NCBI RefSeq assembly: GCF_003609775.1
Contig: NZ_AP018050.1
Location: 868,001 to 932,000 of the forward strand
Direction: 5' to 3'
Source of the DNA: Prevotella melaninogenica
GTDB lineage: Bacteria; Bacteroidota; Bacteroidia; Bacteroidales; Bacteroidaceae
Length of the DNA: 64,000 nucleotides
The translations under genes and the position numbers were made by a program. The notes under the pieces are model-generated. The model had not been told where the DNA came from and ran no database searches. It worked only from the letters and a program-made list of their open reading frames with translations. Each line of letters starts with the position of its first letter. Position 1 is the first letter of the stretch. Positions 51,855 through 59,934 of this stretch are shown piece by piece.

Positions 51855-53555
51855 TTAGTTAAAGAACTTAAGGTCAAGAATCTTTACGTAAGTATGAATC
51901 TTGATGTGCTTATAGTTGCTTTCTAATACGACAACAGGGTTGTCACTCTTATACTTTGAGAAGACGGTACCAAGGGTATGATTGAATTGTGTTCGACCAT
52001 AGTTATATTTATAGATACCATTCTCTGTGTGCAAATCTGTGATGAATGATATCTTCTGATGGTCGACAAAATCTTCTAAACTTTCGTTCTTATCTTTGTC
52101 AAACTCAACATTGACGATACCACCAAAGCCTATTGGATGTAATGTTTCTTCCTTCTCACGATAATCAAACCAGAACGGATTCGACTTATCTATCCCTACA
52201 AGTTCATGTTCTTGGCCGTTAACACCGACAGAAACCTTACCCCAGATGTTAGCATCTTTGTCAAGATTAGGTAGCGGACCACTATGCTGTCCAGAGAAAC
52301 CGAGAACCTGTAACTGCATACGAACCTTCTTAAACACAGGGACAAAGTCACGTTGTGTGACAGTAAACTCGTTGCTTGTAACGACACGTGCCTGTGAATT
52401 ATCAACAGCATAACGCAAAGAGAAACTGATAGGATACATCTGTTCCATTGGAATATCGGCTGCAAGGAAACGCTGGAAAGATTCAATATCGCCCTTTAGA
52501 ATCTCTTGCTGGATAGTCTTTCCACCACCAAGGACTGTGATATGTACATCACTCTTAGCTAACATCTTGCGGTAGTTGACAGCCTGATCGACTGATACGT
52601 TTACATCAACACCCTTAATTTTGTTCAAAGCAAACTCAATTGCCTCGTTAATATTGCGCTCTTTCTCATCAGTCTCAATAGAAAGATAGATGATTCGACC
52701 GTAGTTGATGCTTGATATGTAAACGGGCTGATAACCATCAAGGGCATCTTTGTCAATTGACTCAAAGATTGTACCTTTCTTAGGAGCGTCGGTTGAGACC
52801 GTAAAATGTTTTTGTATGAGTCGTGCCAAAATGTGATTTTTCTTCTTATTGAAGTTAAATCCAAGATTAATTGAGCCATTTGCAACTGGTGCAGTCACAG
52901 CTACACCCAGTTTTGTAACAAGTTCTTCTTGAGAGTTTATCTTCTCGACACTCTGTATAGTTGTTACTGGAGATTCCTTCCAATCCATTGTTGCCCACTT
53001 ATTCCATACTTCTTGATACTCACTCTTACGAATGTTAGGAACAGTTGCTGAGGTTTCGTGTGCCTCTCTTGGATTAGCTGGTGATAAGCTAATAGAGAAG
53101 GTTACATCGCCAGTTTTGTGTGAAGTAATCATTGCGTAGGTCCCATTAGCTATCGTACCACCTTTGAGAACACAACCTGGATACACAACATCGCTTGTAG
53201 GATCGAAGAGGAAATTCTCATCGAATGTCTGTTTTATTTTGTAATGCCGTGTTGTTTTTACCCAATTACCAGGTATACCATCGAGTACACCTTGTGTTTC
53301 TACAATAGGGTTTTCTTCTTCAACAGGTATTGGAGCACCATCATCAGGGTTTATTGGCCCGTTGGCGCGTGTCATCATTGGTGCCAAGGGCAGCGTTTTC
53401 AGATAGTTTCGAATTTCCTTCGGATTATTCAAAACCCCTTCTTCACTTTGTTCTTTGACTGGTGTCAACATCTCGTCTTGTGAGCAAGCACCAAATGTAA
53501 TGGCACAAATTGCCATCGAAGCAGGCAATACTGCTTTGAAAAGATACTTCTTCAT
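51855..53555 (-). CDS. Cholesterol-dependent-cytolysin-like (CDC-like) lipoprotein
   Basis: 566 residues. The signal peptide ends FGACSQDE: lipidated Cys24 with acidic residues after it, like the Bacteroidota surface-export signal. Blocks line up with thiol-activated cytolysins: DVVYPGCVLKGG, FTVSTDAPKK, ISSINYGRIIYLSIETDE, ITVLGGGK, YPISFSLRYAVDNSQARVV. The first compares with the DAVYPGALQL block of CDCs and 338-345 with the conserved Gly pair. I find no ECTGLAWEWWR undecapeptide; the C-terminal region is atypical and has no cholesterol-recognition motif. From memory, Bacteroidota CDC-like proteins are two-component, proteolytically activated antibacterial pore-formers. Only one is in this window, next to a secreted protease. 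The family assignment is strong; the antibacterial role and activation by the neighbour are inference. Confidence 0.85.
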   Translation of the reverse strand: MKKYLFKAVLPASMAICAITFGACSQDEMLTPVKEQSEEGVLNNPKEIRNYLKTLPLAPMMTRANGPINPDDGAPIPVEEENPIVETQGVLDGIPGNWVKTTRHYKIKQTFDENFLFDPTSDVVYPGCVLKGGTIANGTYAMITSHKTGDVTFSISLSPANPREAHETSATVPNIRKSEYQEVWNKWATMDWKESPVTTIQSVEKINSQEELVTKLGVAVTAPVANGSINLGFNFNKKKNHILARLIQKHFTVSTDAPKKGTIFESIDKDALDGYQPVYISSINYGRIIYLSIETDEKERNINEAIEFALNKIKGVDVNVSVDQAVNYRKMLAKSDVHITVLGGGKTIQQEILKGDIESFQRFLAADIPMEQMYPISFSLRYAVDNSQARVVTSNEFTVTQRDFVPVFKKVRMQLQVLGFSGQHSGPLPNLDKDANIWGKVSVGVNGQEHELVGIDKSNPFWFDYREKEETLHPIGFGGIVNVEFDKDKNESLEDFVDHQKISFITDLHTENGIYKYNYGRTQFNHTLGTVFSKYKSDNPVVVLESNYKHIKIHTYVKILDLKFFN

Positions 53556-53795
53556 TCTTTGTTAATTTTTAGGTTGTTATGTTTAGGTTTATTATAAATG
53601 ACTGCCTCTTTGCAGTCAGAATGGATATCTTTCAATTCAAGTTCTAATAAATGGTATAGATAGGATTAGCTATTAGTCGTTATTCTGTTTACACGTGCCA
53701 AGTATAATATTATTCGCAAATTATATTAACCTCATGGTATATATGTGTCCCTCTTTCACTTAACAGGTTTCACTCAAAGTGTCTACATTCCCCGA

Positions 53796-53803
53796 CAAAG
53801 ATA
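53796..53803 (-). promoter_or_regulatory. -7 box of the CDC-like gene
   Basis: The minus strand reads TATCTTTG. It would give a ~235-nt leader. No clear -33 box; the 53556-53986 stretch is otherwise AT-rich with no gene seen. Confidence 0.4.
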
Positions 53804-53986
53804 GGTAATAATTCAATACGAATCCTTGTTTGTTTTTTAAAAATCAATAAAGATAAAGGGTGAAAAGTGTAAAATATATTTATATGGGCTAAACCATACA
53901 TAATTAACAGACTTAATTTGTATACATAGTTTAAATGGGGCTAAAATCGTCAAAGCTAATAGTATTTAGCTTTATATAAATTGTGA

Positions 53987-54201
53987 CCTATTTATATAGA
54001 TGTAATTGACCTACAATTAAAGTGCATGAATCTTCGCACTTTAATTGTAGGTCAATTCTTTTTATAGGCAATATAAACTCTTCTAAACGCCAATATCCTC
54101 TTCTGTGAACAACATACTATAATGTGATTAAGTCTCAACACCACTCGTGCTAAGCCTTAACACCATGTGTGCTGGGCCTTAGCACCACATGTGCGCAGCG
54201 T
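53987..54201 (+). repeat. Long direct repeat DR2 (right end of the protease/CDC-like island)
   Basis: Same orientation as DR1 (48551-48765), with the same hairpin (54004-54025 with 54036-54057) and a GTGCTAAGCC element (54133-54202). A GC palindrome (54214-54268) follows, as one precedes DR1. Confidence 0.92.
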
Positions 54202-54213
54202 ACATCCTTTTGA

Positions 54214-54268
54214 ACTCCCCTCCCATTACTTCCCTTCGCTCAGTGACCTTCGGTTCGGGGAGGCTCCC
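54214..54268 (+). repeat. GC-rich palindrome, long form, after the YhcH-family gene
   Basis: CTCCCCTCCCATTACTTCCC then TTCGCTCAGTGACCTTCGG and TTCGGGGAGGCTCC. It shares its core with the element at 26795 and abuts the stop of the gene at 54269. Confidence 0.85.
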
Positions 54269-54715
54269 CTACACCCTAATCTTCCCCACTAACTTTCTTT
54301 GTTTCCCGTTCCCAATGATAGGTGCGTGAGCATCTTCTGGGAAGAAGATGGTGAACTGTCCTGGTTTGACATTGAAGTATTCTTTTGCATCTTGTGTATA
54401 AAAGCCACAATCTCTTTCGGGATTATAGGCAATATCAGGCTCATCCAAATCCGATAAGGCGGTCCAACCCATTGTCTCTGGCTGTGATAAGGGAACTTGA
54501 ATATCAATATAGTTCTTGTGGAACTCTAATCGTTGCGCTTCTTTACGCTTCAGTTCTACTTCGTCTAAATTGATGAAGAGGTCGTCACCATCGAGGGTTA
54601 TGCGTCCTGCTTCTTGTTGGCTGAAATCATGTTGGAGGATATACTCTAACATTTCTTTCATTCTTGGATGTAAGCCGTAGTAGCGATGGCATGCGGTCAA
54701 ATCTGCTATTATCAT
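54269..54715 (-). CDS. YhcH/YjgK/YiaL family protein (DUF386-like)
   Basis: 148 residues, a single cupin-like domain. RITLDGDDLFINLDEVELK, EFHKNYIDIQVPLS, ETMGW and GQFTIFFPEDAHAP with the metal-binding HAP-type motif match the YhcH family, which is often near sialic-acid or sugar-catabolic genes; none is adjacent here. Its promoter at 54752-54782 is strong. The GC palindrome lies at its stop. Confidence 0.88.
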   Translation of the reverse strand: MIIADLTACHRYYGLHPRMKEMLEYILQHDFSQQEAGRITLDGDDLFINLDEVELKRKEAQRLEFHKNYIDIQVPLSQPETMGWTALSDLDEPDIAYNPERDCGFYTQDAKEYFNVKPGQFTIFFPEDAHAPIIGNGKQRKLVGKIRV

Positions 54716-54751
54716 CTTCTTGGATTTACTAAGTGCTATTGAAAACTACTA

Positions 54752-54782
54752 CAAACATACATATTTATTTTCTGATAACAAA
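54752..54782 (-). promoter_or_regulatory. Promoter of the YhcH-family gene
   Basis: The minus strand has TTTG (revcomp of 54779-54782) and TATGTTTG (revcomp of 54752-54759) separated by 19 bp, one of the best consensus matches in the window. Confidence 0.72.
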
Positions 54783-54814
54783 GGATTGATCAATAATAAC
54801 GTGTTTGTGGAATA

Positions 54815-54848
54815 AAAAAGGGACACACATAGCGTGTGCCCCTTTATT
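54815..54848 (-). terminator. Bidirectional terminator between the SLC13-linked lipoprotein and the YhcH-family gene
   Basis: AAAAAGGGACACAC pairs with GTGTGCCCCTTTA (stem interrupted once) around ATAGC, with A-rich and T-rich ends. Confidence 0.75.
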
Positions 54849-54938
54849 TAGGATATTCACAGAGATACGTCTTGTTATAGTGTGACGTAGTCTGTGTATG
54901 TCGTAGAGGTCAAGCGAATTGTATTTCGTTCTGACCAC

Positions 54939-55643
54939 TTATTTCTTTTCCCAGCCGTTCTTAACGTACTTAGGATTGACAGAAAAGTCTCCTGTTCCTA
55001 TGTCAAGGTCTCCGCTGTTTGGTACTCGGTATTGTCCCCATGCGCATGGTTTAGACTTTTTAGTCTTGTTGCTTGTCCATGTTCCTGCATACTGAATATT
55101 ACAATAGGAGTCCGAATGGCTATCAATGTCGTCATAAACGAACTTGCCATCGTTGGTTTCATACCAATAGAACAGCAGATAACCAGTGAAGACACCACTT
55201 CCCGTCTGGCTGTTTTCTTCTTCAAAGTTATACTTCGCAATACTACATCCACGTCGTTTGAACTGCCCCTTCATTGAGTCGTCCACACCGTATGTAGGGT
55301 GAGTAAATTCCCTGTTTTCAACGATATCAATGGTTCCACGGAAGTTACAACGATTACTTTTGACAGCAGTGATGCCGCTGACATCATATTGGTTGTCGTC
55401 CGTTCGTTGAACTTTTTGAATGTCTATCGTGAGCTTCTGATATTCAGTCCCAATATAACCGATATAGGGAGTACGCTTGTCAGACAGTATCTTTGAGAAA
55501 TCATTCTCAACACTTGTGTTCTTGCTCTCACTTACCATAGATAGAATCCACTTCGGAACATTAGCCTCCGCCTTCTTTTCTTGGCAACTCATGAAAGGTA
55601 ATACTATCAAGAGTAGTGTTATGTAGCTGAAGAACTTTCTCAT
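54939..55643 (-). CDS. Lipoprotein of unknown function, downstream of the SLC13 gene
   Basis: 234 residues. Signal peptide with FMSC lipobox (MRKFFSYITLLLIVLPFMSC). No membrane helices in the mature part. Cys-containing and beta-rich (SNRCNFRGTIDIVENREFTH, YNIQYAGTW-type strands), C-terminus GWEKK. I do not recognise the family. It starts 39 bp from the SLC13 stop on the same strand, so they are probably co-transcribed. A terminator lies at 54815. Confidence 0.75.
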   Translation of the reverse strand: MRKFFSYITLLLIVLPFMSCQEKKAEANVPKWILSMVSESKNTSVENDFSKILSDKRTPYIGYIGTEYQKLTIDIQKVQRTDDNQYDVSGITAVKSNRCNFRGTIDIVENREFTHPTYGVDDSMKGQFKRRGCSIAKYNFEEENSQTGSGVFTGYLLFYWYETNDGKFVYDDIDSHSDSYCNIQYAGTWTSNKTKKSKPCAWGQYRVPNSGDLDIGTGDFSVNPKYVKNGWEKK

Positions 55644-55682
55644 AAGATTCTAATCAAAATGTGATTACAGGGAATGAACTCT

Positions 55683-57149
55683 TTATCCGAGGAAGTGTAA
55701 CTGACCGATGAAGTACAGTAGTATGTAACCCAAAATGAGGGAAACAATACCGCTGGTCAGACCCACCTTGAGCATATCGTTCTGCTTCACAAGTCCTGTT
55801 GAGTAAGCAATAGCATTCGGTGGAGTAGAGATTGGCAGACACATAGCAGTAGAAGCTGCAATGGCAATACCGATGAGGACAGTGCTTGTACCGCCAATAC
55901 CACCGAGTTTGTCACCCATACCACGGCATACCACGGCGAGGATAGGTACTAACAGAGCAGCTGTTGCTGTGTTTGAAATGAAGTTAGAAAGGAAGTAACA
56001 AATCAAACCAGAGATAGCAAGGATAACGATAGGACTCCAATTGCCGAAAGGAATACTCTCGATAGCAGCATCAGCCAAGCCTGATCCGTTCATACCCAAT
56101 CCAATTGCAAAGCCTCCGGCAACCATCCAGATGACACTCCAGTTAATCTCCTGCATATCCTTTGCGGTGATAACACCAGTAATAGCGAAGATTGCCATAG
56201 GAATCATTGAAACAGTGTTGGTGTCAATACCTGTGACATCCTTTGGAATTACCCATAGAAGGATTGTCACAATAAAGGTTATGATAACAACCCACATACG
56301 CCATCCACGGTGTACCTCACCATCAATCTTTAGATGAATAGTCTTCTGTGTGAATGGGAAGAAGTAAAGAATAATTCTCCATGACAAGAGAAGCAGAACA
56401 ATCACAAGCGGTGCCATAAACGCCATCCAGTGCATGAAATCGATATTCATGTTAAGTCCTGCTGGGTCATTAAGATATTTAAGTGCAATGAGGTTTGGAG
56501 GTGTACCAATAGGTGTTCCCATACCGCCAAGGTTGGCTGCAACAGGGATAGACATTGTCAAAGCGATACGTCCCTTACCATTAGCAGGCAATGCTGCAAA
56601 GACAGGAGTAAGGAAAGTGAGCATCAATGCAGCAGTCGCAGTGTTTGAAATGAACATAGAGAAGAGTCCTGTGATAAGCAGGAAACCCAAAAGAACATTC
56701 TCACTCTTGTTACCAAAAGGCTTGATAAGGTTACGTGCCAAGAGCGTGTCAAGTCCCGACTTCGATGCAGCTATCGCTAAGATAAAGCCCGCAAGGAAGA
56801 GCATAATGATTGGGTCTGCAAAGGATGCCATAATTTCCTTTGAATCAAGTAGCTCACCGATGCCGTCACTTTTGAAGACTCCAAAAGCATTCTTCGAAAC
56901 GGTGACACACATGATAGCCATGATACTCAGCGACGTTGCCCATGCTGGAATACACTCCGTCAGCCACGATAGGGTGGCAAACACGAAGATTGCAATGATG
57001 CGTTGCTGTACTACGGTTAACCCATCAATGCCAAAACTGCTTGTGGGAAGGTTCCAAATAATGGCTGTAACCACGATGATGGCTAAAAGTTCCCAGACTT
57101 TCTTCATCTCAATGTGGCTACTAAGTTCATTAGACTTTTCTTCTGCCAT
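55683..57149 (-). CDS. SLC13/DASS family anion symporter
   Basis: 488 residues, about 11-12 hydrophobic segments. SNTATAALML and ISNTATAALLVP are the two SNT signature motifs of the divalent anion:Na+ symporters (dicarboxylate, citrate, sulfate). GTPPNLIALKYL and PISTPPNAIAYS are the conserved loop pairs. Substrate unknown; succinate or a related dicarboxylate is common in anaerobes. The start MAEEKSNELSSHIEMKKVW fits the first helix. A lipoprotein gene follows it on the same strand. Confidence 0.9.
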   Translation of the reverse strand: MAEEKSNELSSHIEMKKVWELLAIIVVTAIIWNLPTSSFGIDGLTVVQQRIIAIFVFATLSWLTECIPAWATSLSIMAIMCVTVSKNAFGVFKSDGIGELLDSKEIMASFADPIIMLFLAGFILAIAASKSGLDTLLARNLIKPFGNKSENVLLGFLLITGLFSMFISNTATAALMLTFLTPVFAALPANGKGRIALTMSIPVAANLGGMGTPIGTPPNLIALKYLNDPAGLNMNIDFMHWMAFMAPLVIVLLLLSWRIILYFFPFTQKTIHLKIDGEVHRGWRMWVVIITFIVTILLWVIPKDVTGIDTNTVSMIPMAIFAITGVITAKDMQEINWSVIWMVAGGFAIGLGMNGSGLADAAIESIPFGNWSPIVILAISGLICYFLSNFISNTATAALLVPILAVVCRGMGDKLGGIGGTSTVLIGIAIAASTAMCLPISTPPNAIAYSTGLVKQNDMLKVGLTSGIVSLILGYILLYFIGQLHFLG

Positions 57150-57249
57150 GGTTTTAGTTGTTTAGTTTAATAGATTTAGATTGTTTAATAAATTGTGGGC
57201 GAATTTATAAAAAATATTCTTATCAAGCAAAATAATCTTTCTTTTTTTG

Positions 57250-57257
57250 TATTTTTG
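57250..57257 (+). promoter_or_regulatory. -7 box of the binding-protein gene
   Basis: TATTTTTG ends 19 nt before the ATG at 57276, giving a leader of roughly 12 nt. No -33 box is obvious. It lies in the gap from the divergent SLC13 gene. Confidence 0.5.
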
Positions 57258-57275
57258 CATAACAAATTCTTGTTT

Positions 57276-58397
57276 ATGCGACAGTTATTGGTATTTACTC
57301 TCTATCTTTTACTGTTTTTATCCTGTAACAACTATCAGAAACCTGTGGCTGATAAAAGCGATAAAGGGACAAAAACAGAACTACAGTATGCTCGAAATAT
57401 TACTATCGAACGTACGGAGGATTATGTGATTGTACGATTGTTAAACCCTTGGAAAGAGGGAACTATCCTACATACTTACTATCTTATTGAGCGTGGGAAG
57501 GATGTAAAAGTTCCTGATGATGGTACAAAGGTTGTTACCCCTCTACGCAAAAGTGTTATCTTCACGACAGCCCATGCCAATCTTGTTGAGATGCTTCAGA
57601 CACAGAAAGCTATTGCTGGTGTTGCCGATTTGAAGTATATGATTATCCCTGATATTCAGAAACGCGCAAGAGTAAAAGGGGGTATTGTAGACTGTGGAGA
57701 TGCAATGAAGCCTGATGTCGAGCGAATTATAGACTTAAATGCAGATGCAGTCCTGCTTTCCCCTTTCGAAAATAGTGGTGGTTATGGCCGTTTAGAACAA
57801 ATAGGAGTACCCATAATCGAATGTGCTGACTACATGGAACGTTCTGCTTTGGGGCGTGCAGAATGGATGAAGTTTTATGGTCTTCTCTATGGTCGGGAGC
57901 AGGAAGCCGACTCGTTATTCGCTGTTGTTGAACAAAACTATAAGTCTTTAAGTCAGAAGGCAAGCCAGAGTAAGATAACTCGTAGTATCCTTCCAGACAG
58001 GAAGGTGGGTGCTGTTTGGTATTTACCAGGTGGTGAGAGCAGTGTGGGCTTACTTTATAAGGATGCCCATGGGCGTTATGCTTATTCTAATGATAAGCAT
58101 AGTGGAAGTCTTGCAATGCCTTTTGAGACGATCTTGGATAAGTTCGGACAAAGTGATTTTTGGGTGTTAAGTTACAATGGTAATTTCAATCGTCGTCTTT
58201 TATTGTCTGAGTATCAGGGGTATGTTAAGCTGAAACCTTATCAAACAAAAGAGATTTATGGCTGTAAGGTGGATAGCAAGCCCTACTTTGAGGAGGTTAG
58301 TTGGCGTCCTGATTGGTTACTATCAGACTTAATTCAACTCTTCCATCCCGATTTGCATATCGCTCCGTTGCGTTATTATCAGAAGTTAGAAGATTAA
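57276..58397 (+). CDS. ABC transporter substrate-binding lipoprotein (iron/siderophore/cobalamin type)
   Basis: 373 residues, start ATG at 57276 (MRQLLVFTLYLLLFLSCNN; LSC lipobox). A start at 57195 would add 27 residues overlapping promoter sequence. The body is of the Fe/B12 binding-protein class (PF01497-like): RKSVIFTTAHANLVEMLQTQ, DCGDAMKPDVERIIDLNADA, VPIIECADYMERSALGRAEW. It captures a metal chelate or cobalamin-like ligand in the periplasm for the permease at 58416. No ATPase gene follows, so the transporter is incomplete here. Confidence 0.85.
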   Translation: MRQLLVFTLYLLLFLSCNNYQKPVADKSDKGTKTELQYARNITIERTEDYVIVRLLNPWKEGTILHTYYLIERGKDVKVPDDGTKVVTPLRKSVIFTTAHANLVEMLQTQKAIAGVADLKYMIIPDIQKRARVKGGIVDCGDAMKPDVERIIDLNADAVLLSPFENSGGYGRLEQIGVPIIECADYMERSALGRAEWMKFYGLLYGREQEADSLFAVVEQNYKSLSQKASQSKITRSILPDRKVGAVWYLPGGESSVGLLYKDAHGRYAYSNDKHSGSLAMPFETILDKFGQSDFWVLSYNGNFNRRLLLSEYQGYVKLKPYQTKEIYGCKVDSKPYFEEVSWRPDWLLSDLIQLFHPDLHIAPLRYYQKLED

Positions 58398-58415
58398 TAG
58401 ATTTGAAACGATAAG

Positions 58416-59429
58416 ATGATGAAACGGAATATTCTTCTTTTTATAAGCTTAGCAGTAAGTATCTTATTTCTGTTTGGATTGAATCTTATAACAGGTTCGG
58501 TTCAGATACCTTTTGCTGATATATTGGATATTCTGTGTGGTCGTTTTATGGGAAAGGAAAGCTGGCAGTACATTATTTTAGAGAACCGACTCCCTCAAAC
58601 ACTCACCGCTATACTCTGTGGAGCCTCCTTGTCTGTATGTGGTTTAATGCTTCAAACAGCCTTTCGTAACCCTTTGGCAGGTCCTGATGTGTTTGGTATC
58701 AGTTCAGGTGCGGGTTTAGGTGTTGCCTTAGTGATGTTGTTATTAGGTGGAACTGTATCAACATCAATGTTTACTGCCTCGGGCTTTCTTGCTATTCTCA
58801 CTGCTGCTTTCGTTGGTGCAATCGCTGTGACAGCACTCATCTTATTTCTTTCTACTATGGTACGCAACGGCGTTTTATTGCTGATAGTGGGTATTATGGT
58901 GGGATATGTCTCCTCTTCCGCCGTCTCTCTACTGAATTTCTTTGCATCAGAAGAAGGCGTAAAGAGTTATATGGTATGGGGAATGGGCAATTTTGGAGGT
59001 GTCTCAATGAGTCATATTCCTCTATTCTCTATACTGTGTCTGATGGGTATCGGTGTATCCTTTCTATTGATTAAACCACTGAATATCCTACTTTTAGGAC
59101 CACAATATGCTGAGAGTTTAGGTATCAGTACGCGCCAACTTCGTAATATATTATTAGTTGTTGTAGGACTGTTAACTGCTATCACAACAGCTTTTTGTGG
59201 ACCTATCTCGTTTATTGGTTTGGCTATTCCGCATATAGCTCGTCTCTTGTTCCGTACAGAAAATCATCAGGTACTCCTTCCTGGAACAGTGTTAAGCGGT
59301 GCTGCTATTGCTTTGCTTTGTAACTTTATCTGTTATCTTCCTGGGGAAGCAGGTATTATTCCACTCAATGCCGTCACACCACTTATTGGCGCACCCGTCA
59401 TCATTTATGTGATAGTTCAACGTCGATGA
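58416..59429 (+). CDS. FecCD family transporter permease
   Basis: 337 residues with about nine hydrophobic segments. LPQTLTAILCGASLSVCGLM, QTAFRNPLAGPDVFGISSGA and AIPHIARLLFR are the BtuC/FhuB/FecC signatures. It is the membrane channel for the upstream binding protein (18-bp gap). The partner ATPase is absent to at least 59934; it may be elsewhere in the genome or shared. Confidence 0.92.
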   Translation: MMKRNILLFISLAVSILFLFGLNLITGSVQIPFADILDILCGRFMGKESWQYIILENRLPQTLTAILCGASLSVCGLMLQTAFRNPLAGPDVFGISSGAGLGVALVMLLLGGTVSTSMFTASGFLAILTAAFVGAIAVTALILFLSTMVRNGVLLLIVGIMVGYVSSSAVSLLNFFASEEGVKSYMVWGMGNFGGVSMSHIPLFSILCLMGIGVSFLLIKPLNILLLGPQYAESLGISTRQLRNILLVVVGLLTAITTAFCGPISFIGLAIPHIARLLFRTENHQVLLPGTVLSGAAIALLCNFICYLPGEAGIIPLNAVTPLIGAPVIIYVIVQRR

Positions 59430-59544
59430 TGTTTTGAAAAACTATTACATATATTCGGGTAAAACGCCTATAAATAATAGTAAAAACCCACATAAAAAGC
59501 AAGTTTGCAATTAGCAGGAAATCAGTTAGTTATAAGGTAGTATG

Positions 59545-59655
59545 AGAAAAGGTGCTTGATAGGACTTCAAAAGGGCGTTAGTAAGGGTCTTAAAGGGCAT
59601 CTTTTGCAAGTCAATTGGGCGTCTTTTAGAAGCCAAAAGAGCATGAATTGGTTTT
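59545..59655 (+). repeat. Intergenic CAAAAGGGC element, copy 5
   Basis: GGTGCTTGATAGGACTTCAA, then AAGGGCGTTA, TTAAAGGGCATC and CAATTGGGCGTC. It is between the permease gene and the UraA-type permease (59430-59934 is otherwise gene-free). Confidence 0.8.
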
Positions 59656-59869
59656 GATTTGTATGAAAATAGTTTACAAGCACCAGTAGCGTGGGGATAA
59701 GTTATTTATAGTAGTTGGATAGATATGTCATAACATATTATATGTTTAGAGTTAGAAAAAGATGCCTAATAGATACAAAAAGAATTGGTCTGTTACGTAT
59801 AAAGGGGTTCTTTTTCTACTTAAAAGTCATTTTTTCTCTTATTTCAACCACTATGCCATACATTTTTTA

Positions 59870-59877
59870 TACTTTTG
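59870..59877 (+). promoter_or_regulatory. -7 box of the UraA-type permease
   Basis: TACTTTTG fits TANNTTTG, 57 nt before the ATG at 59935. The -33 box is not clear. Confidence 0.5.
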
Positions 59878-59934
59878 CAAATTGAATGCGTATTAATACA
59901 TCTCTGACAAATACTAATAAAAATCATTCTATAC

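Noticed and set aside
48551..54201. The island as a transposon or integron
   Set aside because: No transposase, integrase or terminal inverted repeats are seen. The direct repeats fit recombination or duplication; I keep it as a candidate, not a named mobile element.
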